Source of the DNA: Viscum album
Lineage: Eukaryota; Streptophyta; Magnoliopsida; Santalales; Viscaceae
Assembly: GCA_963277665.1 (NCBI GenBank)
Contig: OY728153.1
Coordinates: forward strand, 269,612,250-269,676,249
Length of the DNA: 64,000 nucleotides
Reading direction: 5' to 3'
This document shows positions 33,408-45,730 of the stretch, one piece after another (position 1 is the stretch's first letter; every line of letters starts with the position of its first letter). The position numbers and the translations under genes are program-made. Under the pieces are notes generated by a model. That model saw nothing but the letters and a program-made list of their open reading frames with translations, was not told the DNA's origin and ran no database searches.

Positions 33408-34610
33408 TAGTCGGGATTTTAATAGAAATCCAGATCTGTGATATATGCGGTGGATATAGACTATCCCTTATATTTTTACTTTGTTTCCATAAAAAACTCA
33501 TTGATATGGAATAGATCTATCACCTCCTTCAAAATATTTCCATAAAATTTGTTTCATTTGGTTCTTCAATGGATCCACCATTTGTTCCATATGCATTGTA
33601 TGCCACTGCACCTTCATCATAGATTAATCGACAAATGATCATTAAAATGATCATCAAACACTTGTAAACATCCCAAATTTGTCCATACATCATCGATTTA
33701 TGCTTATCTTGTGATTCTATTATGAATCTGAGGGTCTGATCGAGATAGGTACATCCTGAAAAAATTCGAATAGGGGTTGTAGGGATCCAACCGATGAAAA
33801 ACATGAAGCAATGAGGGATAAAAGAAACAAAAACCAAGGTTTAAACATCATTGGATAGTCATGCATTTCCAATGATCAAGAACGAGAATCTGGGGTTAGA
33901 TAAACAACTCAAATTAATTTATATTTCAATACCCAGGTGCATGCAAGGTCTACAATTGGCACAGATTCAAGAGAGAGGATAGATTTTCTCAACCATTTAA
34001 TCAAAATGGAATAACAAGACCAATTAATGAGTCATACCTCAATTTTGGATTGATATTTGATGAAGAATGCATCCTCCAGCAATTTTATAGGAGTTGTTGC
34101 ATTTTCTACATCTTGATATGGTCGATTTGGGAGTTTCATCGTTGTTCGTTGAGATCTGCCATTGGAGGGAGAAAGGAGAGATTCACCAGTGTTTTGAGAA
34201 TTATGATCCAACCTTGGAAAAATCTCAAAAATTATATATTTAAATACTTATATGTTGCATTTAAAATAAACTAATTAATCAAATAATTAATAAATTAATT
34301 CATTAAATGTACCACCAACAAGAGAGGGGTCCAAACGTCCTATGTCGACTCATTTTATGTCGTGTCTAGGGTAAAAACCATGTTCTAAACTCAACAGTAG
34401 TCTCAAATTTCTAATCCAATCAATCATTTAAGAGTTATATTGCTTTATATAAGAATTTGTGAATGCACAATATAAAATATATTTAATAGTTTTATAAAAT
34501 TAATTTCAGGAACACTGAACCTCAGAATCACACGTTGTCTCAGTGCCTAGCTCTAGAAATATATATAGAAATATTTCAAATACCTATAAGGAAAAAACAG
34601 AGTCTCTACG

Positions 34611-35018
34611 AGCTATTTTTTGAATGATCCTATCCATGGAATTTGTAAAAGAACCCATGTATCACCCATGGTGCATATTAATCAATCATTATAATTATTT
34701 AATTATTCAAGCCCGGAGATTCCATCTATGGCCATATTAAATTAGAACCCACCTCTCACTCTTTACATGGAAATAAGAATGGTCATGGTCCCAAATACTA
34801 ACCATACCATTTAAGTTCACCTATCTCAACTGGACATTGTAATTATGTAAGCCATTAGACTCACATTATACGGTGGCTCAAACAAATCACAGGCTTATAA
34901 GGCCTAGCATCACATGAATCCTTCCATTTATCTTAATTTGGAATTTGGATATAAAGAATGTTTAAATCCTAAGTGAAAAGGTCAATGGTGAAAGGCATAG
35001 GGACATGGTCTTCCATTC
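34611..35018 (-). other. LTR-X segment between gypsy-1 and the gypsy solo LTR
   Basis: AT-rich, no ORF. It begins with a unit like the array at 544-765 (34630-34670) and ends with CATTC, the target copied by the solo LTR. Joins to 39732 onward once the solo LTR is removed. Confidence 0.5.
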
Positions 35019-36240
35019 TATAATGTCCCAAATTTTCCATGTAATTTTTTTTAAAATTATATGGGATTTTTTTTTCAAGACCAGGCGCTGAGACGGTGCG
35101 TGATTCTGAGGCCCGAGGTGCCTGGAATAAATGTTCATACTATTTTTAAGTTTATTAAAAATAGAGAGTGTGTGTGTGGTTTTAGTAACTTCTAAACAGA
35201 TACCCAAATTGAAAATATGAGGACACCATTGAGCTCATAAAAGCAAGTTTACCTTAGGTGAGGCCTAACATCAACCGGCGCAGGTGGGCTGCAAAAGTTA
35301 ATTTATTGAAATTTTAAGAGAAAAATAAAAATATACTTAAAAAGTATTTTTATTTTATTTATTTAAACTTATGCAGCAACTCAACAGCATTTCAATGCGG
35401 TGACTCATTGATGCTACAATTAAGTTTCGTGGAAACACTAAAACACATTTAAAATGATGAAATGCATTAACATGTTTCCTCCATTAAACAGAGGCAGGGA
35501 CTAGTGTTAGAATTCATAATGCTGGAGAATTTTATCTGGAGCATTGAAGTTTCCCTAAGGTGAGGAGATGGAATCTCTCTCACCGGCAATGACGATTTGT
35601 AGATCGGAGCTCGGATCAAGCATCGATGAATGACGAATGCTAAAAAGCGATAGATCAAGGACATTTGTGGACAAATCACCATCAAAGATGAATTCTCTCC
35701 TCTAACTGATCATATTTCTAGGTAGGGAGTTTATTTCCAATTTAATTATTTCCACATTCTTATTTCTCAATGACGAACACAGACCAACCCATAAATAGTT
35801 TGATCCGTAGGTCAATCAATCATTTAGGATGGGTTATCTACTGCAGGGTTTTGAAGGGTTAAAAACTTGGTTTTTATCCTATTGTTCCTTTCCCTTTTTT
35901 TAACAGGGTGAACGAAGGCCAAAAAAATAAGTCAAGTGTTCATCCCTTGGGTATTCTTAGTGAATTTCCTATCCTCGTCCTTGTGTTCTTCACTGACAAA
36001 ACCACGTGGTCATTTCAGGCTTTGTCGGGAGGTTCCGAACATAATCAGACCCCTGAAGTGACAACAATATGATATTGAGCACATGGTAGTGATAGTGATG
36101 ATTGTAGGTTTGCAACGGAATTCCTGGTTCGAAGAACGGACCACCACAGTGACGGTAGTGGCCCATAGAAGAGGATTTTCCATTGCCAGGGTGGCCACCC
36201 AGTAGCAGGTGGTCGCCGACTCAACGGTCGGTGACGGAGG

Positions 36241-38235
36241 TGAAGGTTCCAGGCACAATGAAATCATAGTTGAGCCAGCACCCAACTTTAATTTTTACCA
36301 TAATAAATGATTATTTCGAGATCAATATGATGATGAATTCCAGTCTCCATGGAATAAAATCAAAGATTTAGATAAAGAAGGAAGAGTCCTGAAACCCTTA
36401 GAGAGGATCTTGCACATCATGTTTTTAATTAATTTCATTAATTTTATAAAGAAAATAATACCTGGATCTTCGGTATTTTCTTCATTGATGATGTTGATCG
36501 TCTGGAATGACCCTTCTGGATTATCTTGTTGCGCTTGAAAGGATCCAAACTAGAATCCCTCTAGCGGTGATCCACACGTGCTCTGATGGCCTCTGATCGA
36601 AATCGCTCGTTCTCTAGATGCTAGTGTGGTGAAGCAAGTGTCTTATGTCGATCATTCTTGATCGATTGTTCTTAGGCCTTGAATAATTTCTCTCATTCTT
36701 GAGAGGGGATAGAAGAGGATTCGAGAGAGAAATTGTTTAGCTCAATAATTCTCAATTCACCGGGTGTGCGGTTTGGTACATGGCACAATAGACGTATGTG
36801 TCTATTTATTGACATGGGGCTTCAGTTACAATATTTAATTGCATAACAGCAATTAGATACATTAATAAACTTAGAGAAAACCTATGCTATTAATAATAAT
36901 ACCACAACATTATTTATGGTGTGCCAACTTGCGAAAAACGGAATTATAAATAAAATTCCACGTCACAAAATAATAGCAACGTTCTTTTAATTTGTGCCAA
37001 CTAGTTAAATAATTATGTATCATCTTGCAAATAATTATTTTACTACCAGACTGGCTTTGGTACTCTCAAACTGCACGTCCATTTATTGAACACCTGAATA
37101 AATAAATAAACAATTTATTCTCTTAAATAAATATTTTATTTGCAAACTGGTAAATAAATATTTATTAAATGTTCAACAAAATAAATAAATATATTTTACC
37201 AACAATCCGATGAATAAATATTTTTTTAATTTATGAAATCATTTTAACTTGAATAAAATTATTCCATTGTCTTGAGAATAATATTTATTAATTAAATTCA
37301 AATAGAATTTAACCGAGACCACTAGAAGCACTTAGTGTGTGACCCTCTAGGATTCTTTCTCATTGGCATTATGTGGGATTGCCTAAAGTCCAAGAGTACT
37401 GTTTAGAAACGAGTCAAGGAACCCAAGAGAAAGAAATTAAAGTTTCAACAAAGACATCCAAATATGAATGCTCATTGTGTAATATAATCTCTTTGTCGCA
37501 ATATCTCATCAAAAAGGTTTCATGATAGTTTCATCAACTTTTATGCTTGATACGTCGTTCTTTGACTACCTAAAATAAACTCATCGTTACACCATGTCCA
37601 TGGAATTTCTCACAATGGATTTAATCAAAGGGATGAGATATCAACTTCCATAAATGTATGGGACAAATCCTTCCTCGACTTATCCATTAATAACATTCCA
37701 CTCGCGACGCACCCAACGTACCCTACTTCCCACCAACTATATGCATGATGGTTTTCATCATTAAATCAAAGTGTACGAGTCATGACACGTATTAATGATA
37801 ATCTTAAATTATAAGGATCATTACATGTTCTCACAGATAAAAATATCTGATGACACCAAAACATGAATAATTCCTACTCGCGATTCTATTCTTATAATCT
37901 CCTGTCTTGGAGATTACCAAGTGAGAACTTCATGAGAGGAAGTCTCATATGCTTATGAGTACTCACATCTGACGGTATGAATGATATGTGTCCCAACATA
38001 GTATATCATCCAACTATAGATCTATATTTAAGAATATTGTTGTAGCATTTCAAGGTTCTCATCATAGCGGGGAACTTCCATGACCTTATCAATAGAATAA
38101 ATACTCTAGGAAATTATTACATCATAGTCATGAAAAATAATGAACAATATGTAATAAGATGTTTAATATTTAAATACATTAAATATCTATGTAATCAAAG
38201 TGCAACCAGTTGGTTCTAGGACACCAACTCTTACA
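36241..38235 (-). mobile_element. copia solo LTR related to copia-A (minus)
   Basis: The plus strand starts TGAAGGTTCCAGGCAC and ends GACACCAACTCTTACA, the reverse complements of the copia-A LTR end and start. Perfect duplication GGAGG at 36236-36240 and 38236-38240. The outer 900 bp (37330-38235) align well with 1162-2080. The middle (36800-37320) is AT-rich with AAATAAATA runs and replaces the palindrome array of copia-A. A solo LTR left by LTR-LTR recombination; it also confirms the copia-A LTR borders. Confidence 0.93.
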
Positions 38236-38826
38236 GGAGGGGCCCACGGCGGCACGACCCCGAGCTGCGATTGAGATCCACATCGGTCGGCTGGAATGTG
38301 GTCCCATGGACCATGTGTGGGAGGAGTGGCCGGCCCACAACCAGCTGTGTTGACCGAGAAATGTAGTCGCTTGACTACATTTTCTAGGTGGGAGGGACGC
38401 GGCTCACATGTCGCGCCTGGCTGGACAAATTGGCCTGCACAGGAAGGTCGGGCTGGAAGAAATCATGTCGTCGGGCGGCCCAGTGGGCTGGACTACGTGG
38501 CCCAGTGGGATGCAGTCCAGTGGTACAATGGGCCTAGCCTTTGGTCCTGGCCGGTTTGGTCCAACCTAGACCTAACTGGGTCGGGTCGGACTGGACTCGA
38601 ACCCAACCGACAGATTAATACTTAAATGGACATAACTTCCCAACCATAAGTCTATTTGACAAGTTGTTTGTAGCATTGGGACCCTCTAGATGATGCGGTC
38701 ATTTTGGGATACTCTATGTGACCTTTAATGTAGTTTGTAATAAGACCTATTGGATCAAGAGGTAGGTGCTCCCAAAATGAGTGTGCTAAGGAAGGAATCT
38801 TGTGACTGTCTGTGACAAAGACACGG

Positions 38827-39066
38827 AGTTGGTATCCTGCAAAGACGCACAGTTGGTCTCCTATGAAGACAAAAAGTTGGTCTCCTACAAAGACATGGAG
38901 TTGGTCTCCTGTGAAGATTCATATTTGGTCTCCTACAAGGAGGCATAGTTGGTATCCTATTAGGACGTGGAGTTGTTCTCCTACGAGGGTGCGGAGTATG
39001 TCTCCTGTGAGGGTGTGGAGTAGGTCTTCTATGGAGATGCGGAGTAGATCTCCTATGAAGACTGTA
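38827..39066. repeat. 24-bp tandem repeat, ten units
   Basis: Unit AGTTGGTCTCCTACAAAGAC plus four bases, ten copies in register with substitutions only. As 24 is a multiple of three, an 8-residue repeat (SWSPxKTx) stays open through it; this is almost certainly not a real protein. Lies inside the gypsy solo LTR. Confidence 0.85.
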
Positions 39067-39731
39067 TGTCTTGTTGGATTTGGATATACCTAGAATTTCT
39101 TAGTTTATGTATCTTAGTGTGAGCTGACTCTAGTGACTCTCTTGACTTTACATCTTAGAGGCTACACTTCATGTACCTCTTTGGTATTCTGTCTTGTGTC
39201 TTGTTATGTGGTTTACGTTTGTGGTTTGGGGTCTCTACTGAGTATTGTTTTAATCACCCCTACACAGGATTCACCCACATGTATCGCGTCTTGTGCAGAA
39301 GATCGACATCTTTGATGGAGTCCTTGGCGGGATGGAGATAGGTGGTGCTTCAGGGTGACCTGAAGGATGTGGTGCACTTCAGCAACATTCAAACAACTTA
39401 TTATACCTACCCTTCAGGTAGGGTTTTCTACAGACAAGATCCATGAGCTTGTACTTTTCTATTTAAATTGGTCTTTTATTATGGGCTATTTACTTTTCTA
39501 TTTTTTACTATTACTCTTAGTGGTTGTCTTAGTGGGATGCATACTTGCTTACTCAGTGTTTTTAGTTCCATCCCTTTTTCTTGGAGATGTGTGTGTATGT
39601 ACAGGTACTTAGAAAAATGCCTCCCATTTATGGGATATGTCTACTCAGTGCTAGTCACCAGCCCTTGGCCTATGGGAGGTGGGCTTGGGGTAGTCACGAC
39701 ATGGCCCCAGGGGACAGTTCATGACACATTC

Positions 39732-40871
39732 CCTCTTTTATTTAATTTATTTTACATGGAATCCAATTCATTTCACATCCCTAAGGAAAGGGGTAAGATT
39801 CCACACCTCAACAGGTGAATTAAATTGTAATCCACCCATGGTGGTTTTATCCATTTAAGCAACACACCCAAAGGGGTGGTTAAATTCAAGGTATTTAACC
39901 TTTAATGATAATTAAATAGGTCTCATGGGTCTTATAGGTCAAGCCTGCCCATTTAATTTAAGAATCAATGCATTTAATAAGTGTCACTTGGAAAATACTA
40001 CGTGCATCACAATGACATATATATAAACACCCAAAATTTAAGGGAAAAGCATGAGACCACCTACCTCAACTTGGTAGTTGATTCTTCATTCATTGTTGGG
40101 CTCAAATCTTGGCTGAAATGGAAGAAATCGAGTAAAAATGCAAATTTCTTGAGAATGGGGCATATGATCTTGCACCAAAAATAACTCTATTAATAGGAAG
40201 AAAAATGATGAAAGGCGTAATAGTAATAGAGAACTCACTGGTGGCTATACAACGAGACTAATGATGTTTGAATCAAAATTCGGACATGTGAGATCTTCAA
40301 AACCCTTGCTTTTAGGTGTGACCAAGCTCCAAAATGGGAGGAGAGGTTTTCTACTATAGGAGAAATAAAAATAGGTGGGTTGTTATAATATTTTAAGGGT
40401 AAAGGTTCATTTACCCATCATTTAAGGGGTCATATAGTTTGTTCACATGATTGGCCAAACCATACGCCAACTGTGCACCCAGTTCTGTGTCAAGACACCC
40501 CTCACATGGTCATGGAATGTAGTTAGAAAAATTGTGCGCCGATCATTCATTTTCCCTCTATTAAAATGTATGTAGTAAATGCACAGGAGTGTAGCCTGGG
40601 TTGCACAGTTTCATCAAAAAGTGTAGCCTTGGACAGTGGACTAGACCACCCCCACACGGTTTGATCTTACTATACGAACTGAGCACCACGGTTTCTACTA
40701 ACTATGTGGCCCAACTGTATCCTACAAAATTTTAGTCTCCAGGCTCCACATAATCCCTATAGACCCTATTTTTATCCATGAACCTTCTAATCACCCCTAT
40801 AAGGATAAAACATAAGAATTAAATGTAAATTAAAAGGTTTTTTACCATGTAGAAAAAACTAGGTTCTTACA
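39732..40871 (-). repeat. Outer end of LTR-X (minus-strand LTR-like element)
   Basis: On the minus strand it would begin at 40871 with TGTAAGAACCTAGTTTTTTC, a typical LTR start, directly against Tat-type pol sequence at 40872. Contains Tekay-like words such as CCACACGGTTTG and GTGCACCCAG. No ORF. Its other end is outside the window or eroded in 1-779. Confidence 0.5.
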
Positions 40872-42230
40872 AGGTATATTAGTTGGTTGTCGGAACTTTT
40901 GTTCCAGTTCCCTTAGATCCCCCTACATGTGATGAAATTGTTGATTCAATAACTCTCTTTGTTGAATATATCCAGTGTCGCATTCTCCCACCAGACCCAA
41001 TAAAGCGTGAGAGAATCCACTGATGTGAATCATGGTTTACCCTCTAGAGTGGGCCTAACGTTGAGAAAACCCTCTACATGCATGGGTTTGATGGAATTAT
41101 CCTTCATTCATCCAAGTAAATGAGATGTCTCAGGTCATACAGGAGGTCCATGTCAGATCCTATGGAACCCATCAAGCATGATTTAAGCTCTCCCACCAAA
41201 TTCAATTGTTGGGATACTTTTGGTCCACCATGGTTCACAACTTCATTGAGTTCACCAAGAGGTGTCATGCATGTCAAATCCACACCAACTTTGTGCATCA
41301 ATCACTAGATATTCTCCATAATACAATATATTCTTAGACCTTTATAATATGGGGACTCAGAGTTGTGGGGTCATACCTTCCAGCAACAACTTGATAGTAT
41401 ATGTTCATTTTGACCATAATAGACTTCGTTTCCAAATGAGCATAAGCGGTTCCCCTCAAAAGTCAAACCTCATCCCGTGATTGAGTTTGTAAACTCTTTC
41501 ATCATCCATTGGTTTGGGGTGACTTGTGCTATTCTCATAGACAACAACACCAACTTATATGCTGCCAATCTGAAGAAATTTTACGCCAAGTACAACATAT
41601 GATCCAACCATAATTCGTGCTACCATGTGTGGGAAAATGGGTAGATTAAGGCATTCAATAAGACCCTCTCTAAAATCTTGTAGAAAATGGTGGGATAGAA
41701 TAAAATTAATCAGCCCAAAAAATATCTCTAACACCCTTTGGTCCTATCATAATATAAATTGTAATTCCATCCATGCGACCCCATACTTCCTAGTGTATGG
41801 AACAGAGGTGGTCTTACACATCAAGGTTCATTTTTCATCACTCTAAATGGATATTTATGACCAAAATATGTCATACATAATGGCATAACTTTTTCCAGTT
41901 GATTTGGAATCACTATAGTAAAATAGGTTTTAGGCCTTTCATAATGTAGAGAGGCACTAGAACAAGATAGAGAGAGCGTTCAATAAGAATGTTCACCTCT
42001 TCTCCTTCCTCCAAGGTGACCTGGTACTGGATCTCAAAACATTGATGATAACCGGAAAAAACCACTAAAGTTGGAGCACAAATGGGAAGGACCATACATT
42101 ATCCATAAGATCTTCTCAAATATAGAATACTCTTTAATCACCATGGACATAGAGCATATCACACCCCCTACCAATGCCAAGTTTCTCAAGTAGTACTTCA
42201 CATGAAACCCTGGTCCAGACTCTATGATCT
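40872..42230 (+). pseudogene. Tat-type Ty3/gypsy integrase relict
   Basis: Plus-strand patches in order: RILPPDPIKRERIH (pre-integrase linker), the zinc-finger region VIQEVHVRSYG and KRCHACQIHTNFVHQ (about 41130-41310), the core with NTNLYAANLKKFYAKYN (about 41550) and CGKMGRLRHSIRPS, ATPYFLVYGTEVVLHIKV (41770-41830), and the C-terminal KLEHKWEGPYIIHK...NAKFLK (42070-42200). These match the Athila/Tat branch, whose polyproteins end with a KFLK-YY motif. Frames change several times and stops are frequent. It starts abruptly at 40872, where LTR-X inserted. Confidence 0.82.
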
Positions 42231-44477
42231 TAAACTATGAGAAATGGTCAAAGATATGTGACCTCAAACTGCAGCAATTAGGGTACAAGATCTATGACCT
42301 TAAACTAAAAACATCTCCTTTAGTCCAAGAATTGTGACCTTAAACTATTTTCAACCCATATGGTCTGAGCTCTCTGACCTTAAAATTAGTAACAATTAGT
42401 CTGAGTTGTGCGAATTTAAACTGCAAATCCCAAAATCCTCAAAAAATTATGTTAAACTATATCCTTACCCTATATAATACTTATATTCCTCATATGAAAA
42501 GTATGGGATGACAAAAACCAAATTCCTCATCACATGAAGATAAATTATAGCCTTAACATGTTATATAAATGTGGGATTCCCCATGGAAACTATGGGAGGC
42601 CTCAATGACCTCATTAGAGAGGATATCCCCCCACTTCCAACATTGGTCTCCCACCACTTTGTGTCCTAAAACTACATGTGCCTTGATTTCCATTTTTGTG
42701 TGATATGTAGTGACTCTTAGACCCCCTATCTTCAGGCCCAGCCACCAGTTCATCATAAAACATTTCCCTGATTGGGGGAATAAATTACATTCACTAACAT
42801 TTTTTCCTTTGGCCCCACTTATGATCCAAGCATTACAACCTTAAACTATGTGCAATTTGTTTTAGGATATTATGTATCACATGGTATTTCATAACCCACA
42901 TTTCACATTTATTTTTACCTCTTTCATTGCACAGAAACATCCTTGAAACAAGCACTTCCCCAGTCCAAGCATCATGACTTTAAACTATTTTCCAAATTCC
43001 TATTGTTCCCATCTACATGACCTTAAACTGAATATATAACATCCTTATGTATGAAATTTAAACTACAGAACACATATACCATCCCCATCAGAGAGGGAAA
43101 ACCCTTCTATTTTTAGTTTTGTTCTTCTACCATACCATATCTTCAGAACTATATGTGGATTGATTCATATTTCCATGGGATACATATTGATTCCTAAACC
43201 TCCTCTCTTCGTGCCAAGCCGTTAATTCATCACAAAATAACCCATTACTTATGACACTATAATCCCTAAATTCCCTTATGTGCCTCCTATTTAGATATAT
43301 GCTCCAGTCATATTTCTCATCTCACCAGCAAATTGAGATGCCCTCATGACCCTGCATGAGGAGGGAAAATATAGACAGCTCAATGTGTAATCCCCACCAA
43401 CATTCTCAGCACACGACATTAAACTATAACCTTACCCCATATAAAACTAATATTTATCATATGATAAGTATGGGATGACCAAAAACCAACCTCCCCAGCA
43501 CATGATGTTAAACTATATCCTTACCCTGTATAAAACTAGGATGCCTGATATGATCAATATGGGATGAACAAAAACCAAAATCATCGACACGTGATGTTAA
43601 TCTATAGCCTTAACCCATATAAAACTAGGATTCCTCATATGATAAGTATGGAATTACCAAAAACCAATTTCCTAAGCACATGACATTAAACTATAGACTT
43701 ACCCAGTATAAAATTGGTATGCCTCATACGATAAGTATGGGATGACCATAAACTAACTTCCTCAACACACAACGTTAAACTATGTCCTTACACCGTATAA
43801 AATCGGGATGCCACATATGATAAGTATGGGATGAAAAAAACTAATTTACTCAGAATACAATGTCAAACTTTAGTCATACCCCATATAATACTAGAATTCA
43901 TCATAATAGTAGAAGATTCAATGTCCTCACTTGATATTATATCCCCTTATCGGTGTTGGTCTTTAGCCATGCTGTGTTCCAAAACTACATGTGGCTTGAT
44001 TCCAATTCCCATGGTATGAATATTGATTCTCAGATCTCATATATTGATTCTATACCTACCATCAACTCATTTTGGTTTTTCCCCCATTTTTGGTCCAATC
44101 TTGATCCTCGCTTTCCAGCATGTTCATCCAGCACATTTGGGTGTGTGGAGGAATATCTCTTAGGGAACTCAACTTTAACTACGGGGTATTTCCCACTTTC
44201 AATTTCATGCTTCGTGGTTTATTCAATTTGGATGATCATCATCCTCTCAATTTGAATGGGATCCCTAACATTAATGGTGCCTATACATACTGGATTACCT
44301 ACTGTTCTAGGCTCATGCCTCAAAGGATCCTTAGTAACTGATAGAGTCTCCTATATTTTGAATTTGGTCAATAGTCAATCCCACATTTGTTCACCCCATC
44401 CTTGACTGGTGTGGGTGTAGAACTTGTGTTTCAAACATGGTCAATAGTTGATCCATGCCTATCAGTCATTCCCCTAT
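42222..44477 (+). repeat. Tat-type element 3' region, part 1, with dispersed RTGACCTTAAACTAT motif
   Basis: No coding sequence. The word ATGACCTTAAACTAT or close variants recurs at about 42222, 42257, 42293, 42334, 42373, 42829, 42973 and 43018, often preceded by GGTCCAAG-like bases. From 43400 it merges into an 89-bp tandem array. Long 3' regions rich in tandem repeats are a known Tat/Ogre feature. Interrupted by CACTA-1 at 44478 and continued at 56029. Confidence 0.65.
43400..43870. repeat. 89-bp tandem repeat in the Tat 3' region
   Basis: The word GTTAAACTATA recurs at 43418, 43507, 43596, 43685 and 43773 (intervals 89, 89, 89, 88). Each unit has TATAAAACTAGGAT, TGATAAGTATGGGATGA and AAAAACCAA. 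An isolated relative is at about 42436-42545. Confidence 0.85.
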
Positions 44478-44499
44478 CACTACGGGAAAACCGCCTATT

Positions 44500-44830
44500 A
44501 GCGGTGGTTTTTTTTCATATAGCGGCGGTTTTATGCATTTTGCGGTAGTCAAAGAAAAGCGTCGTAGTACCTCATTTAGAGGCGGTTTTTGGTAAATTTA
44601 GTGGTGGTTTTAAGGGCTATTTAATTAGCGGCGGCTATAATCGCCGCAAAATTCAGGCGTGTCCTGCGCCTGCTTAGCGGCGGTTAAAACCGCCGCTAAT
44701 TCTAACGTGATTTTGCGGCGGTTTTAACCGCTGCTAAGTGTACTGTCGATTGCATTTAACGGCGGTTTAAACCGCCGCTAAATGTATAAGTGGTAAAACA
44801 TTAGCGGCGGTTAAAACCGCCGCGAAATGC
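44500..44830. repeat. CACTA-1 subterminal palindromes (left)
   Basis: Near-perfect palindromes at about 44675-44702, 44713-44738, 44758-44783 and 44801-44827, with single half-sites before them. In En/Spm, such subterminal motifs are the binding sites of the TNPA protein. The right end has fewer (55915-56010). Confidence 0.8.
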
Positions 44831-45109
44831 TGACCCGAAAAAAAAATAGCATTTCTGCTTATACTGCACCACTGCCCTGAAAAACAAACCAAACAAGAAA
44901 CCATTTATCATGCCAAACATTCTCAACGGGAAGGAATTCAACATATGTTTTCACTAATATAAGTATTCCCCCAAGCTTAAAAATATTTCATAAGCCAATT
45001 TCTACCTCACCATGGGCTAGATAAATAGTTTTGGTTCCTAGAAACCATCAACTAATCAACTCACTATGGAATTATGGTTTATGGTACATGATAAACTAAA
45101 AAATATATG

Positions 45110-45730
45110 TCTCCTCGTAATGATGAATAGCATGCACAACTATCAAAGAAGAGAAGGTTTGGTGTTACACCCAACATGGTTAACAACACTACCAACACAT
45201 GTACTAAAAACATTCATGGTTTTAATCACACCCAACACAACTATCAAAGAAGAGAAGGTTTGGTGTTACACCCAACATATATACATGAAGATAACAATAG
45301 TTAACATTACACCCAACCCATATAATAAATAATAACAATAGTTGGAATTACATTCAACCCATGTAACTAACAAGAACACTAGTTTTAATTGCACCAAACC
45401 CATATAAGAAGTCATAGGAATATTTGGAATTAAGCCCAATCTATGTAAAAACCAAGATAAATTGTCAAAATCATGTATAACCTACATAACCACAAAAATT
45501 TGGTTGGAATCACACCCAACCCATATACCAATAAGAATGATAGTTTTCATCTTATACAAATTATTATAAAGTGTTAAACATGGTTAAAAATTAGTTAACC
45601 TATATAGCATGCCAAAGAAATGGTTAGCATTATGCCAAACCTAATTAACAATATAGAAACATCATTGGAATGAAACCCAACTAAAGCACCAAGTAATAAC
45701 AAGAATTTAATTACACCCAACCAAAAATAT
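45110..45730. repeat. Degenerate 41-bp tandem repeat in CACTA-1
   Basis: Units such as GTTGGAATTACATTCAACCC follow each other every 41-42 bp (clearest at 45255-45460), fading at both ends. No ORF of interest. Confidence 0.7.

Larger units (their letters stand above)
780..34610 (-). mobile_element. Ty3/gypsy LTR retrotransposon 'gypsy-1', split by copia-A
   Basis: Two long direct repeats flank a degraded minus-strand gag-pol: left LTR 780-1161 plus 23744-26517, right LTR 31372-34610. Read on the minus strand, the 5' LTR is the right copy, followed by a tRNA-iMet primer site (31357-31370), gag, protease, RT, RNase H and integrase, and then the left LTR. The integrase C-terminus and its WERE-like tail resemble chromodomain-type gypsy elements (Tekay/Del group), by recollection. 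The LTRs are about 3.2 kb each, long for an internal region of only about 4.85 kb. Many stops and frameshifts make it non-functional. Terminal dinucleotides are eroded, so borders are good to a few bases; no convincing target-site duplication remains. Confidence 0.85.
31372..34610 (-). repeat. gypsy-1 right (5') LTR
   Basis: About 3.24 kb, collinear with the split left LTR. Plus-strand borders TTTCATGACCCGACCC and GAGTCTCTACG. The uninterrupted equivalent of the copia-A target is at about 31748-31755 (AACCTAGTATTCC). Contains a 7-unit A/B array (32483-32820), an (AT)n run (about 32167-32183) and palindrome pairs (33028-33407). Confidence 0.88.
35019..39726 (+). mobile_element. Ty3/gypsy solo LTR (plus), split by a copia solo LTR
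   Basis: Starts TATAATGTCCCAAATTTTCC (a TGTAATGTCCC start with G to A) and ends GGGGACAGTTCATGACA. A perfect duplication CATTC flanks it (35014-35018 and 39727-39731). No primer site or coding region is attached. The 3' part (GGCCTATGGGAGGTGGGCTT) and the 5' part (GGCGCTGAGACGG...GATTCTGAGG) are related to the gypsy-1 LTR read on the opposite strand. Without the inner insertion it is about 2.7 kb. GC-rich in the middle (38236-38600), with a 24-bp array (38827-39066). Confidence 0.85.

Noticed and set aside
34962..35207. Minus-strand open frame at the start of the gypsy solo LTR
   Set aside because: It crosses the LTR border and target duplication; not a gene.
38827..39066. Regular occurrence of GGTCTC and GAAGAC (type IIS enzyme sites) in the 24-bp array
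   Set aside because: A chance property of the repeat unit; most units have lost one or other site.
38812..39093. Open frame with an 8-residue WSPxKT repeat, resembling a repetitive protein
   Set aside because: Product of a 24-bp tandem repeat inside a solo LTR; no start context, splice sites or homology.
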